DNA of 64,000 bases, taken from Streptomyces syringium. Its GTDB lineage: Bacteria > Actinomycetota > Actinomycetes > Streptomycetales > Streptomycetaceae. Positions 8,721 to 16,590 of this stretch are shown in pieces. Position numbers and translations under genes: made by a program. The stretch spans positions 6,407,501 to 6,471,500 of the forward strand of contig NZ_JAGIOH010000001.1 in assembly GCF_017876625.1 (NCBI RefSeq). The letters run 5' to 3'. Position 1 is the stretch's first letter. Each line of letters starts with the position of its first letter. The notes below the pieces were generated by a model that saw nothing but the letters and a program-made list of their open reading frames with translations, had not been told where the DNA came from and made no database searches.

Positions 8721-9335
8721 GGGCGGGGGCTCCTTCGTGTTCCGGTACGGCCTTTGACCCGGCGTCATCGGTGCCGGGGGCGCCGGTCAGGGCGTTGACG
8801 CGGAACTTGCGGGCCACGGGCACATCGGTGCCTCTTTACCCTGCGGATTGCCGGGCTGCAGGATCAACAGGCCGTAGACGACCGAGACAAACCCTTTCGA
8901 CCCGAACCAGGCGGCCGCCATCCGCGCGCGCCTGAGACGGCACAGCCCGCTGGGTGTGGACCTCCCACATCCACATGCCACCCGGCGCGGCACGCGGCAG
9001 ACCTCGCCCGGGCCTCCTGGGCCGACGGCGGCTCGGCCGGGATAACAATCACGTCACCTTGGCTGGTTTTATGCACTAAAAGGCCTGCCAGTGTGATGTG
9101 CGTCACTAAAGAATGTGTAAAGGGCGTGCTAAGAATGCGCAACTCCGCTTTCGGCACCACCCCTCGCCGGAACAGGAGTGCCGGTACTCACCGGCCTGCA
9201 CGGTCCGGGAGATCACGGTTCGAGTCCGCGAACCATGATCCCTGGTTGCCGATCGGACAACGGCGTTCGCTCAAAGCCCGCATTCACACCCGCGCACCGC
9301 TCTGCGCCGGTTCTGCGCCATCGAGGTAAAGCCTG
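8721..9335. other. Non-coding stretch with AT-richer promoter region
   Basis: 615 bp between the divergent CBS gene and the sodium:alanine symporter gene. No open frame here shows convincing codon bias or a ribosome-binding site. The part at about 9040-9140 is markedly AT-richer than its surroundings and carries a Crp-type site (9093-9106); promoters for the symporter gene probably lie there. The 200-bp leader after it shows no riboswitch I recognise. Confidence 0.6.
9093..9106. promoter_or_regulatory. Crp-like binding site
   Basis: GTGATGTGCGTCAC fits the streptomycete Crp pattern GTG-N6-G-N-CAC exactly and is also GTGA-N6-TCAC. It sits in the AT-rich promoter region about 230 bp before the AgcS-family symporter gene. 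Function is inferred from the motif and position only. Confidence 0.5.
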
Positions 9336-10874
9336 ATGTCACTCGATTCCATCACCCGTTCCGTCGACGAAGCCGTCAGCGGATTCTTCGAGCCCATAGC
9401 CAAATGGCTCGGCGAAGTCATCTTCTACTCCGTCCCCGTGGGCGGCACCGACCTTCCGCTGATCGTCGCCTGGCTCGTCGTCGCCGGGCTGGTGTTCACC
9501 GGCTGGTTCGGCCTGGTGCAGATACGTAAATTCCGGCTCGCCGTGGACGTGGTGCGCGGCAAGTACGACGAAGAGGGGTCGGCCGGCGAGGTCAATCACT
9601 TCCAGGCGCTGACGGCGGCCGTCTCCGGCACCGTGGGCCTGGGCAACATCGCCGGTGTCGCCGTTGCCGTCTCCATCGGCGGACCGGGCGCGACGTTCTG
9701 GATGATCCTCTGCGGCGTGCTGGGCATGGCGACCAAGTTCGTCGAGGTCACCTTGGGCGTCAAGTACCGGGAGGTGCACGCCGACGGCACCGTCTCCGGC
9801 GGCCCGATGCACTACCTGCCCAAGGGTCTCGCCGAGCGCTTCGGCGCCCGCGGCAAGAAGCTCGGCAAGATCCTCGCCGTCCTGGCCTCCGCGATGATCC
9901 TTTTCTTCGGACTCTTCGGCGGCAACCTCTTCCAGGTCAACCAGTCCTATGCCCAGCTGGTCTCCGTCACCGGCGGGGAGAGCGGCATCATGGGCTCCTC
10001 CGCCGGCGCCCTGTTCTTCGGCATCCTCGTCGCCGCGCTCGTCGGCATCGTGCTCCTCGGCGGCATCCGCTCCATCGCCTCGGTCACCGGCAAGATGGTC
10101 CCCGCCATGGCCGGCATCTACATCGGCGCCTGCCTGATCGTGATCGCGGTCAACGCCTCCGCGGTCCCGTCCGCGATCTCCACGATCATCGAAGGAGCGT
10201 TCAACCCCCAGGGTGTCGCCGGCGGTGTCCTCGGCGCGCTGATCATCGGCTTCAAGCGGGCCGCGTTCTCCAACGAGGCCGGCCTCGGCTCCGCACCGAT
10301 CGCGCACTCCGCGGTCAAGACCAAGCACCCCGCCAGCGAGGGCCTGGTCGCCCTCCTGGAGCCGTTCATCGACACCGTCGTCATCTGCACCATGACCGCT
10401 CTGACGATCGTGATCGCCAACCCCGCCAGCTGGGCCGAGGCCCGCGCCGGCGAGGCCGTCGGCGGCGTGACGATCACCTCCGACGCCTTCGGCACGGTCC
10501 TGCCCTGGTTCCCCTACATCCTCACCGTCGCGGTCCTGCTGTTCGCCATCTCCACCGTGCTGACCTGGGGCTACTACTGCCTCAAGGCCTGGTCGTACCT
10601 CTTCGGCCGCAGCAAGGCCAGCGAGCTCACCTACAAGGTGCTCTACACGCTCTTCGCCGTGGCCGGCTCACTGCTCACGCTCCAGACCCTCATCGACATG
10701 GCCGACGCGGTGCTGTTCATGCTCGCCGTCATCAACATCATCGGCCTCTACCTCCTCGCCCCCGTCGTCAAGCGCGAACTCAACAGCTTCCTCGCCTACG
10801 TCCGTGCCCGCGATGCGGGCCAGGACACGGCCGGGGGAGACACAGACCAGGAGCCGGTGAAGACCACCGTCTGA
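9336..10874 (+). CDS. Sodium:alanine/glycine symporter (AgcS family)
   Basis: A 512-aa membrane protein that couples uptake of alanine or glycine to Na+. The AGCS family signature is in the first third (GTVGLGNIAGVAVAVSIGGPGATFW, one continuous conserved loop/helix), followed by MATKFVEVTLGVKYRE and GGPMHYL. A later conserved segment AAFSNEAGLGSAPIAHSAVK matches the family. About 10-11 hydrophobic helices, with a short acidic C-terminal tail (QDTAGGDTDQEP). Starts at ATG 9336 with GAGGTAAA upstream. Followed by a hairpin terminator. Its neighbour NhaA handles sodium, so the region is rich in Na+-linked transport. Confidence 0.93.
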   Translation: MSLDSITRSVDEAVSGFFEPIAKWLGEVIFYSVPVGGTDLPLIVAWLVVAGLVFTGWFGLVQIRKFRLAVDVVRGKYDEEGSAGEVNHFQALTAAVSGTVGLGNIAGVAVAVSIGGPGATFWMILCGVLGMATKFVEVTLGVKYREVHADGTVSGGPMHYLPKGLAERFGARGKKLGKILAVLASAMILFFGLFGGNLFQVNQSYAQLVSVTGGESGIMGSSAGALFFGILVAALVGIVLLGGIRSIASVTGKMVPAMAGIYIGACLIVIAVNASAVPSAISTIIEGAFNPQGVAGGVLGALIIGFKRAAFSNEAGLGSAPIAHSAVKTKHPASEGLVALLEPFIDTVVICTMTALTIVIANPASWAEARAGEAVGGVTITSDAFGTVLPWFPYILTVAVLLFAISTVLTWGYYCLKAWSYLFGRSKASELTYKVLYTLFAVAGSLLTLQTLIDMADAVLFMLAVINIIGLYLLAPVVKRELNSFLAYVRARDAGQDTAGGDTDQEPVKTTV

Positions 10875-10907
10875 CCGCACCCCCACGGCCCGGCTCCTCG
10901 GGGCGGT

Positions 10908-10941
10908 TCCGTACGCACCTCGCGCCTTTGGTGCGTACGGA
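10908..10941. terminator. Hairpin terminator after agcS-type gene
   Basis: Perfect 12-bp stem (10908-10919, TCCGTACGCACC, with 10930-10941) and a 10-nt loop ending CTTT, 33 bp after the symporter stop codon. Confidence 0.75.
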
Positions 10942-11013
10942 CCCGCCCTTCTTCCCTGTGCCCCAGCCCAGGCCCTGCTCGCCTCTCGCCGACGCTCCGG
11001 AAGTACCGCCCTC

Positions 11014-12351
11014 ATGCCCATTGCCCCACCGCCCCGGCGATCCCCCTTCCTCGGACTCCTGCCCTGGCGCGAGCGCCGGGCCGTCGCCGAAGCCCTCCGG
11101 ACCGAGACGATCGGTGGCCTGGTCCTGCTGTTCGCCGCCGTCGTGGCGCTGATCTGGGCCAACAGCCCATGGAACGGCGCGTACGAGGGCATACGCGATC
11201 TCCACCTCGCCATACCCTCGCTCGGCCTGGACCTCTCGCTCGGGCACTGGGCCGCCGACGGGCTGCTCACCGTGTTCTTCCTCGTCGCAGGCATCGAGCT
11301 CAAGCGCGAACTCGTCGTCGGCGAACTGAGCACACCGGCCACGGCCGCCCTCCCCGTAATCGCCGCCTTCTGCGGCATGGCCGTACCCGCGGCCGTCTAC
11401 ACCGTCACCGCGTGGGCCGGTGGCGGCAGTCCGGACGGCTGGGCCGTGCCCATGGCCACGGACATCGCCTTCGCGCTGGCCGTCCTCGCTGTCGTCTCCA
11501 CCCATCTGCCGGCCGCCCTGCGGGCCTTCCTGCTGACCCTCGCCGTGGTGGACGACCTCGGCGGCATCCTGGTCATCGCGCTCTTCTTCACCTCCGACAT
11601 CAACCCCCTCGCGCTCGGCGGTGCCCTCGCCGGAGTCGTCCTCTTCCACCTCCTTCAGCGCTTCCGCGTCCGCGGATGGTGGTGGTACGTGCCGCTCGGC
11701 ATCGCCATCTGGACGCTGACCTATCACGGAGGTATCCACGCCACCGTCGCCGGTGTCCTCATGGGCCTCCTTCTGCGCAGTACCCCGGACAAGGGCGAGG
11801 AGCGGTCGCCCGGAGGCCGCGTCTCACACCTGCTGCACCCGTTCTCCGCCGGCATCGTTGTACCGCTCTTCGCGCTCTTCGCCGCGGGCGTGAGCGTCTC
11901 CGGACCGGCCCTGACCGAGGTCTTCACCAGGCCCGAACCGCTCGGCGTCGCGCTGGGACTGGTCGCGGGCAAGATCCTCGGCGTCTTCCTGGGCACCTAC
12001 CTCGCCGCCCGCTTCACCCGTGCCCGCCTCAACCCCGACCTCGCCTGGTCCGACGTCCTCGGCCTCTCCGTCCTCGCGGGGATAGGCTTCACGGTCGCCC
12101 TTCTCATCGGCGAACTCGCTTTCCCGGGGGCCGCCGTCGGCGAGCAGGTCAAGGCAGCGGTCCTGGTCGCCTCACTCACCGCGGCCGCGCTCGCGGCTTT
12201 GCTGCTCCGCCGTCGCAACGCGGTCTACCGGCGCCTGTACCAGGAGGAGACCGTCGACGCCGACGGTGACGGCATCCCCGACATCTACCAGTCGGCGCCG
12301 GGGACTGGGGGCCCATGCCGTGATGTGTTGTCGCCGGCTGAAAAGCCCTGA
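11014..12351 (+). CDS. nhaA: Na+/H+ antiporter NhaA
   Basis: A 445-aa membrane protein that extrudes Na+ (or Li+) in exchange for protons. NhaA features: FFLVAGIELKRELVVGEL, PMATDIAFALAVLAV and the ion-binding pair Asp180-Asp181 in LAVVDDLGGILVIALFF, equivalent to D163/D164 of the E. coli protein. A later segment GKILGVFLGTYLA and GIGFTVALLIGELAF completes the fold. The start is ATG 11014; the N-terminus is rich in proline and basic residues. Oddity: the C-terminal tail carries DADGDGIPD (about residues 416-424), an EF-hand/thrombospondin-type-3-like acidic motif not part of the core transporter. Confidence 0.95.
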   Translation: MPIAPPPRRSPFLGLLPWRERRAVAEALRTETIGGLVLLFAAVVALIWANSPWNGAYEGIRDLHLAIPSLGLDLSLGHWAADGLLTVFFLVAGIELKRELVVGELSTPATAALPVIAAFCGMAVPAAVYTVTAWAGGGSPDGWAVPMATDIAFALAVLAVVSTHLPAALRAFLLTLAVVDDLGGILVIALFFTSDINPLALGGALAGVVLFHLLQRFRVRGWWWYVPLGIAIWTLTYHGGIHATVAGVLMGLLLRSTPDKGEERSPGGRVSHLLHPFSAGIVVPLFALFAAGVSVSGPALTEVFTRPEPLGVALGLVAGKILGVFLGTYLAARFTRARLNPDLAWSDVLGLSVLAGIGFTVALLIGELAFPGAAVGEQVKAAVLVASLTAAALAALLLRRRNAVYRRLYQEETVDADGDGIPDIYQSAPGTGGPCRDVLSPAEKP

Positions 12352-12603
12352 ACTGAGGCAGGCGGCTGAGGTGAGGTCAGGAAGGCGTCGAGATTCGCGT
12401 GTGAGCCGTAGCCAGGCTGGGCCCGTTTCCGGGGCGGTTGTGGCCACGACCAGGCGCACGTTGCCGTCCGGGCCCAGAAGCCCAGCGAGGCGTCAGGGGC
12501 CCCAAGCGGCGCGCGGCCACCGTGCCCGGCCGGCCGCCTGCCCCTCGGGCATGCCTTCTTCTTGCTGGTGAACGCGGCGAAGGAGACCTCGGCGGACGGC
12601 CCA

Positions 12604-14181
12604 TCACGCGATGGATCGAGGCTCGGGGCTGTGGGCCTCTTCGTGTTCCGGCTCCGGTGTCGGGCTCTTCTTCTTTCCGGCAGCGGGCAAGGTCATCAGC
12701 AGCACAACTGCTCCGAGGAGTGCGATGACCGCGATCCAGCCTGCGCCGACGTGCATGGCATGGATAAACGCCTTGTCGGCAGCCTGGGCAAGAGTGGGCC
12801 GGTCGATGGCGGTGGCGACGTGGCGGGCCTGTTCGGCGGAAACCCGCGCCTGATCCTGCACCGGGCCGGGCACACCCTCCAGCGAAGGCTCGATCGCACG
12901 TCGGTACATGATCGACATGATCGTGCCGCCCACCGCGATGCCGATCACGCTGCCGGTTTGCCGCACGGTGTTGGTGACGGCCGATCCCGCACCGGCCTGT
13001 TCCAACGGCAGGTCGCTGATCAATGCGGCCGTAACGGGGCCGATCACCATGCCGATCGAGAGACCCTGCAGCAACAACAGGATCTCGATCCAGACGAGTG
13101 GAGTCTGGAGTCCGAGGAACCCGTACCCGCCCATGGTCAGCGCAGCCACGGTCAGCGCCGGAACGGTGACAAGGCGGAGCGGCAGGCGGCGAACCAGGCG
13201 CGAGGCAAGGGGCGCCGCCGCGAGCGCGCCGAGTGCGGTCGGGATATTGGCCAAACCCGCCTTCATCGGTGAATATCCGAGCGCGCCTTGCAGATAGAAC
13301 GCGTTGTAGAAGGTGATGGCGGCCACGCCGAAGAGCAGCAGTCCGAGCGCCACATTGCCGCCACCGAATGTGCGTTGCACGAGCAGTCGCGGATCAAAGC
13401 TGGGCACCTTGACGCGCAGTTCGACGAGTACGAAAACGGCCAGCAGAACCAGACCGACGACGATCGGCGCCCAGACGTCGGTACGACTCCACGCAGCCAC
13501 CTGCCCCGCCCGGATCAGCCCGTAGGCCAACGCCACGAGCCCACTGATCGACAGCAGCATTCCAGCGGGGTCCAGTGGCCGCGGGGTGGGGCTGCGGAAA
13601 TTCGGAACCAGCACGGCGAGCCCGACCAACGCCAGTGCCGCGACCGGGATATTGATCAGAAAGACCGAGCCCCACCAGAAATGATCGAGCAGGAATCCCG
13701 CCAGCACCGGGCCGGCGGCCATTCCGACACCGGCCGACGCCGAGAAAATGCCGATCGCGGCAGCCCGCGCGGGGCCGGTAAAGGTCCACATCAGGATGGC
13801 CATCATGGCGGGTGTGATCAGCGCGCTGCCCACCCCCATCGCAGCCCGAGCCGCAATCAGCTGGCCCGCATCGCTTGCGTACGCCGCCCACAGCGAGGAC
13901 CCGGCGAAAATCACCAATCCACTGGAAAACACAGTCCGGTGACCGAATCGATCGCCCAATGTGCCCGCAGTGAACATCAATGTGGCGAAGGCCAGAGTGT
14001 ACGCACCGGTCGCCCATTGCAGCTGACCGGGATTGGCCCCCAGGCCACGGACCGGGTCCGCAAGGGTCTCCAGCGCAGTACTCAGGACGGTATTTTCCAG
14101 CCAGATAAGCAGCGAGCACAGCATAAGAACGGCAAGAATGAACTGCTGCCTGGATTTCGGCAACGTCGGCGGCGCGGTCAT
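12604..14181 (-). CDS. MFS multidrug exporter, DHA2 (14-TM) family
   Basis: About 525 aa with roughly 14 hydrophobic segments. DHA2 hallmarks: the N-terminal helix with WLENTVLSTALETL, LQWATGAYTLAFATLM, the loop GDRFGHRTVFSSGL between helices 2 and 3, and motif C-like ASAGVGMAAGPVLAGFLLDHFWWGSVF. ATG 14181 is chosen for AAGG 5 nt upstream; a GTG two codons earlier is possible. Likely proton-driven efflux of drugs or metabolites; substrate unknown. Base use is slightly less GC-biased than in neighbours. No regulator gene is adjacent. Convergent with nhaA. Confidence 0.88.
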   Translation of the reverse strand: MTAPPTLPKSRQQFILAVLMLCSLLIWLENTVLSTALETLADPVRGLGANPGQLQWATGAYTLAFATLMFTAGTLGDRFGHRTVFSSGLVIFAGSSLWAAYASDAGQLIAARAAMGVGSALITPAMMAILMWTFTGPARAAAIGIFSASAGVGMAAGPVLAGFLLDHFWWGSVFLINIPVAALALVGLAVLVPNFRSPTPRPLDPAGMLLSISGLVALAYGLIRAGQVAAWSRTDVWAPIVVGLVLLAVFVLVELRVKVPSFDPRLLVQRTFGGGNVALGLLLFGVAAITFYNAFYLQGALGYSPMKAGLANIPTALGALAAAPLASRLVRRLPLRLVTVPALTVAALTMGGYGFLGLQTPLVWIEILLLLQGLSIGMVIGPVTAALISDLPLEQAGAGSAVTNTVRQTGSVIGIAVGGTIMSIMYRRAIEPSLEGVPGPVQDQARVSAEQARHVATAIDRPTLAQAADKAFIHAMHVGAGWIAVIALLGAVVLLMTLPAAGKKKSPTPEPEHEEAHSPEPRSIA

Positions 14182-14552
14182 GAACACCTTCGAAATTCGA
14201 TCGGCGGGAACTGAACGCCTGGACTATAAGCAGGCCCCACAACGCCGTCAAGCTCAGAATTTCTTGTCAAGACTATTGCGGCCGGACGGACCGCATGCCC
14301 TCTGCCGAATTTGCGGACTTAATAAGTCTGTGCCCTCCGGTGGATTTGCAAGTTGAAGGATTCCATGACTTCGGGAGGGTTGCGGCCGAGCGGATTTCAT
14401 GCCCCTCCAGTGGGCTGTCGCACCGCGTCCCGCGACCCCAGCTCGGTGCCCCGGCTACGTCATCTGTCGTACCTTCCTCCGTTTGCATGCGCGTACGCCC
14501 CCGGAGTGGTTGGGTGAAGGGTCGCATTCCCGATGAGAGGGGCAAACAGGGC
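14182..14552. other. Divergent intergenic region before the contractile cluster
   Basis: 371 bp between the MFS exporter and the first sheath gene. The part nearest the exporter (about 14220-14330) is AT-richer, and includes the small inverted repeat GACTTAATAAGTC (14316-14328, 6-bp arms). No open frame here looks real. Promoters for both flanking genes must lie in this stretch. Confidence 0.6.
14316..14328. promoter_or_regulatory. Small inverted repeat in divergent promoter region
   Basis: GACTTAATAAGTC, 6-bp arms about one central A, in AT-richer sequence between the MFS gene and the first sheath gene. It could be a regulator site for either gene; nothing identifies the protein. Confidence 0.3.
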
Positions 14553-16088
14553 ATGGTTTCAGGTCCGTTGGCACCCGGAGTGTTCATCAAGGAACGTTCG
14601 AGCGGAGTCCGGACAATCACCGGAGTGGGGACGTCCACCCCCGCCTTCCTCGGCTACACCGTGCGCGGCCCACAGGCGCCCACGGCGCCGGTGCGGATCA
14701 ACAACTGGTCCGAGTTCGTGGACACGTTCCACTTCCGCTCCCCGATGGCGGCGGAGGAGTTGAGGCGGGAGCTGGAGAGGCTGTCCGGGGCCGTGACGGA
14801 GGCCGAAGCGAAGCTCGCGCCCCTGGAGGCGGACTTCAAGGAGAAGGCCACCACCGGCGACGAGCCCCCGCTCACCGAGGCGGAATGCGCCGCCCTCACC
14901 GAAGTGCAGGCTGCCGACTGGGCCGACGAAGCCGTGGAGGCGGAGAAGAGGGCAGAGGCCGAGGCCGCAGCGAAGAAGGTGGCGGAAGCGGAAGCCCTTT
15001 CCGGACCGTACGCGCTCTGGATCGCGGCCGGGAACGAACTGGCAGGCCTCAACCGGCGCAAGGCGGAGCTGACCGTCTTCGCCGAATACTTCGAGCGGTC
15101 CGGGAGCATCCAACTTCCGGAAGCCGTCTACGGGTTCTTCGCCAACGGAGGAACATCCTGCTACGTCCTCCGGCTCGACCCCGGCCGGTCCCTCGCGGGC
15201 GAGGTCAACGGCGATCCCGACTTACGCACGGGTCTGGCCGGACTCGAGACGGTGCCGGACGTGACCATGGTCGCCGTCCCGGACGTATGGCGGGAGGGCA
15301 TCACGCCGAAGGACGCCGCAGGCATCATGGGCACGGTGGTCGGTCACTGTGTGACCCTGCGCAACCGGCTGGCCCTGCTCGAACCACCGCCCGACACCCT
15401 GCCGGCCGATGTGTCGACGTTCCTCGAGGATCTGGCGGGTCAGGGCTCGGATGACGCGGCATTCACGGCGCTGTACTACCCCTGGGTCAAGGTGCCCGGC
15501 GTGGACGGCATCCCGCGCACCGTTGTCCCGTCGGGCCACCTGGCCGGCGTGTGGGCCCGCACGGATGCCGAGCGCGGTGTGTTCAAGGCTCCCGCCAACC
15601 AGAACCTGCGCGGCGTGCTGTCCCTGCCCACGCTGCTCACCGACCAACGCCACGGCGAGCTGAACGACAAGGGTGTCAACTGCCTGCGCGTCTTTCCCGA
15701 CCGGGGTCTGTTGGTGTGGGGTGCGCGTACGCGGTCCAGTAGTCGTGACTGGCGCTATCTGAATGTGCGTCGTCTGGTGTCGTTCCTGTCGGATTCCATC
15801 CGTCAGTCCTCGACGTGGGCTGTGTTCGAGCCCAACGACGACCGTCTGTGGGCCACTCTCCGGCACTCGGTCACCAGCTTCCTGACGGATCAGTGGCGTC
15901 AGGGTGCGTTGCTCGGGCGTACGCCTGATGAGGCCTTCTACGTGATCTGTGACCGTACGAACAACACCTCGGCGACGATCGATGCCGGTCAGGTGATCTG
16001 TGACATCGGTGTCGCGCCCGTGCGTCCCGCCGAGTTCGTCCAGTTCACCATCACCCAGATCGCCGGCCAGCCCGGCGCCAACAGCTGA
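14553..16088 (+). CDS. cis2: Contractile sheath protein 1 (Cis2-type)
   Basis: 511 aa, phage tail sheath family. Sheath subunits form the outer cylinder whose contraction drives the inner tube. The ATG at 14553 gives the standard sheath N-terminus (APGVFIKERSSGVRTITGVGTSTPAFLGYT); GAGAGGGG lies about 11 nt upstream. Conserved blocks follow: YGFFANGGTSCYV near residue 190, YPWVKVPGVDG, GVWARTDAERGVFKAPANQNLRG, and the C-terminal domain with WRYLNVRRLVSFL and LCDIGVAPVRPAEFV-type strands. Residues of about 66-172 are an inserted Ala/Glu-rich coiled-coil-like segment absent from sheath 2. Codon 224 is TTA (15222-15224). The last 376 bp before the stop are identical to sheath 2. First gene of the plus-strand block. 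Confidence 0.92.
   Translation: MVSGPLAPGVFIKERSSGVRTITGVGTSTPAFLGYTVRGPQAPTAPVRINNWSEFVDTFHFRSPMAAEELRRELERLSGAVTEAEAKLAPLEADFKEKATTGDEPPLTEAECAALTEVQAADWADEAVEAEKRAEAEAAAKKVAEAEALSGPYALWIAAGNELAGLNRRKAELTVFAEYFERSGSIQLPEAVYGFFANGGTSCYVLRLDPGRSLAGEVNGDPDLRTGLAGLETVPDVTMVAVPDVWREGITPKDAAGIMGTVVGHCVTLRNRLALLEPPPDTLPADVSTFLEDLAGQGSDDAAFTALYYPWVKVPGVDGIPRTVVPSGHLAGVWARTDAERGVFKAPANQNLRGVLSLPTLLTDQRHGELNDKGVNCLRVFPDRGLLVWGARTRSSSRDWRYLNVRRLVSFLSDSIRQSSTWAVFEPNDDRLWATLRHSVTSFLTDQWRQGALLGRTPDEAFYVICDRTNNTSATIDAGQVICDIGVAPVRPAEFVQFTITQIAGQPGANS
15222..15224 (+). promoter_or_regulatory. In-frame TTA codon in sheath 1 (possible bldA control)
   Basis: Codon 224 of sheath 1 (context GAC TTA CGC) is TTA. 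TTA codons are very rare in Streptomyces genes and need the developmentally controlled bldA tRNA-Leu(UAA). The frame is verified by distance from ATG 14553 (669 nt). Confidence 0.75.
15701..16076 (+). repeat. 376-bp identical repeat, copy A (in sheath 1)
   Basis: Base-for-base identical to 17523-17898, by direct comparison. It covers the C-terminal sheath domain. Flanking sequence differs immediately on both sides. Codon use in the repeat has more T-ending codons (GGT, CGT, CTG/TTG, AGT) than the surrounding gene. Confidence 0.95.
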
Positions 16089-16114
16089 CGCCCGGAACCC
16101 AGGAGGCTACGCAC

Positions 16115-16555
16115 GTGTTGACCGGTGACACCTTCAGCAGCAGCACCTTCGCCATCGAACTGGGCAAGTTCCAGGTCGAGACCGTCCAGGACGTGTCCGG
16201 ACTGACCCTGGAACAGGACGTCGTCGAGGTCCGGCAGGTGTCCGCGACAGGCGAACTGATCGTGCGCAAACAGCCGGGCGCGCGCAAGACCGGTGAGATC
16301 ACGATCACCCGGGGCATGGACAAGAGCACCGCGTTCACCGACTGGATCAAGACCACACTGGTCAACGCCGATCTCGACAGCGCCCGGCAGAACATCACCA
16401 TCGCCCTGAAGGACGCGCAGAAGCAGACCGTCCGCCGCATCCACCTCTCCAACGCCTGGGCATCGCGCTGGGAAGGTCCCCAGCTCGGCGCGGCCAACTC
16501 CGGAATCGCGACGGAACAAGTGACGATCACCTACGAGGACATCACCGTCGAATAG
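16115..16555 (+). CDS. cis1: Inner tube protein (Cis1-type, gp19 family)
   Basis: 146 aa, starting at GTG 16115 with AGGAGG 8 nt upstream. T4-gp19-like/TIGR02241 tail-tube family: FAIELGKFQVETVQDVSGL at the N-terminus, GARKTGEITITRGMDKSTAFTDWIK in the middle and the terminal strand IATEQVTITYEDITVE. Subunits stack as hexameric rings to form the rigid inner tube that is pushed out when the sheath contracts. It lies between the two sheath genes, 26 bp after the first. Confidence 0.92.
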   Translation: MLTGDTFSSSTFAIELGKFQVETVQDVSGLTLEQDVVEVRQVSATGELIVRKQPGARKTGEITITRGMDKSTAFTDWIKTTLVNADLDSARQNITIALKDAQKQTVRRIHLSNAWASRWEGPQLGAANSGIATEQVTITYEDITVE

Positions 16556-16590
16556 CCCGGAGCCGAGCAGCCGAGAGGGGAACGACAGCG

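Noticed and set aside
8864..9160. 98-codon minus-strand frame in the gap before the symporter gene
   Set aside because: No ribosome-binding site, it runs through the AT-rich promoter patch, and the product lacks any recognisable order.
9216..9240. GGTTCGAGTCC, resembling a tRNA T arm
   Set aside because: The T stem would contain a mismatch and there is no acceptor, D or anticodon arm upstream. No tRNA cloverleaf can be drawn.
9130..9335. Possible glycine or other riboswitch before the amino-acid symporter
   Set aside because: I looked for the conserved glycine aptamer core and did not find it; no other recognised riboswitch pattern is present.
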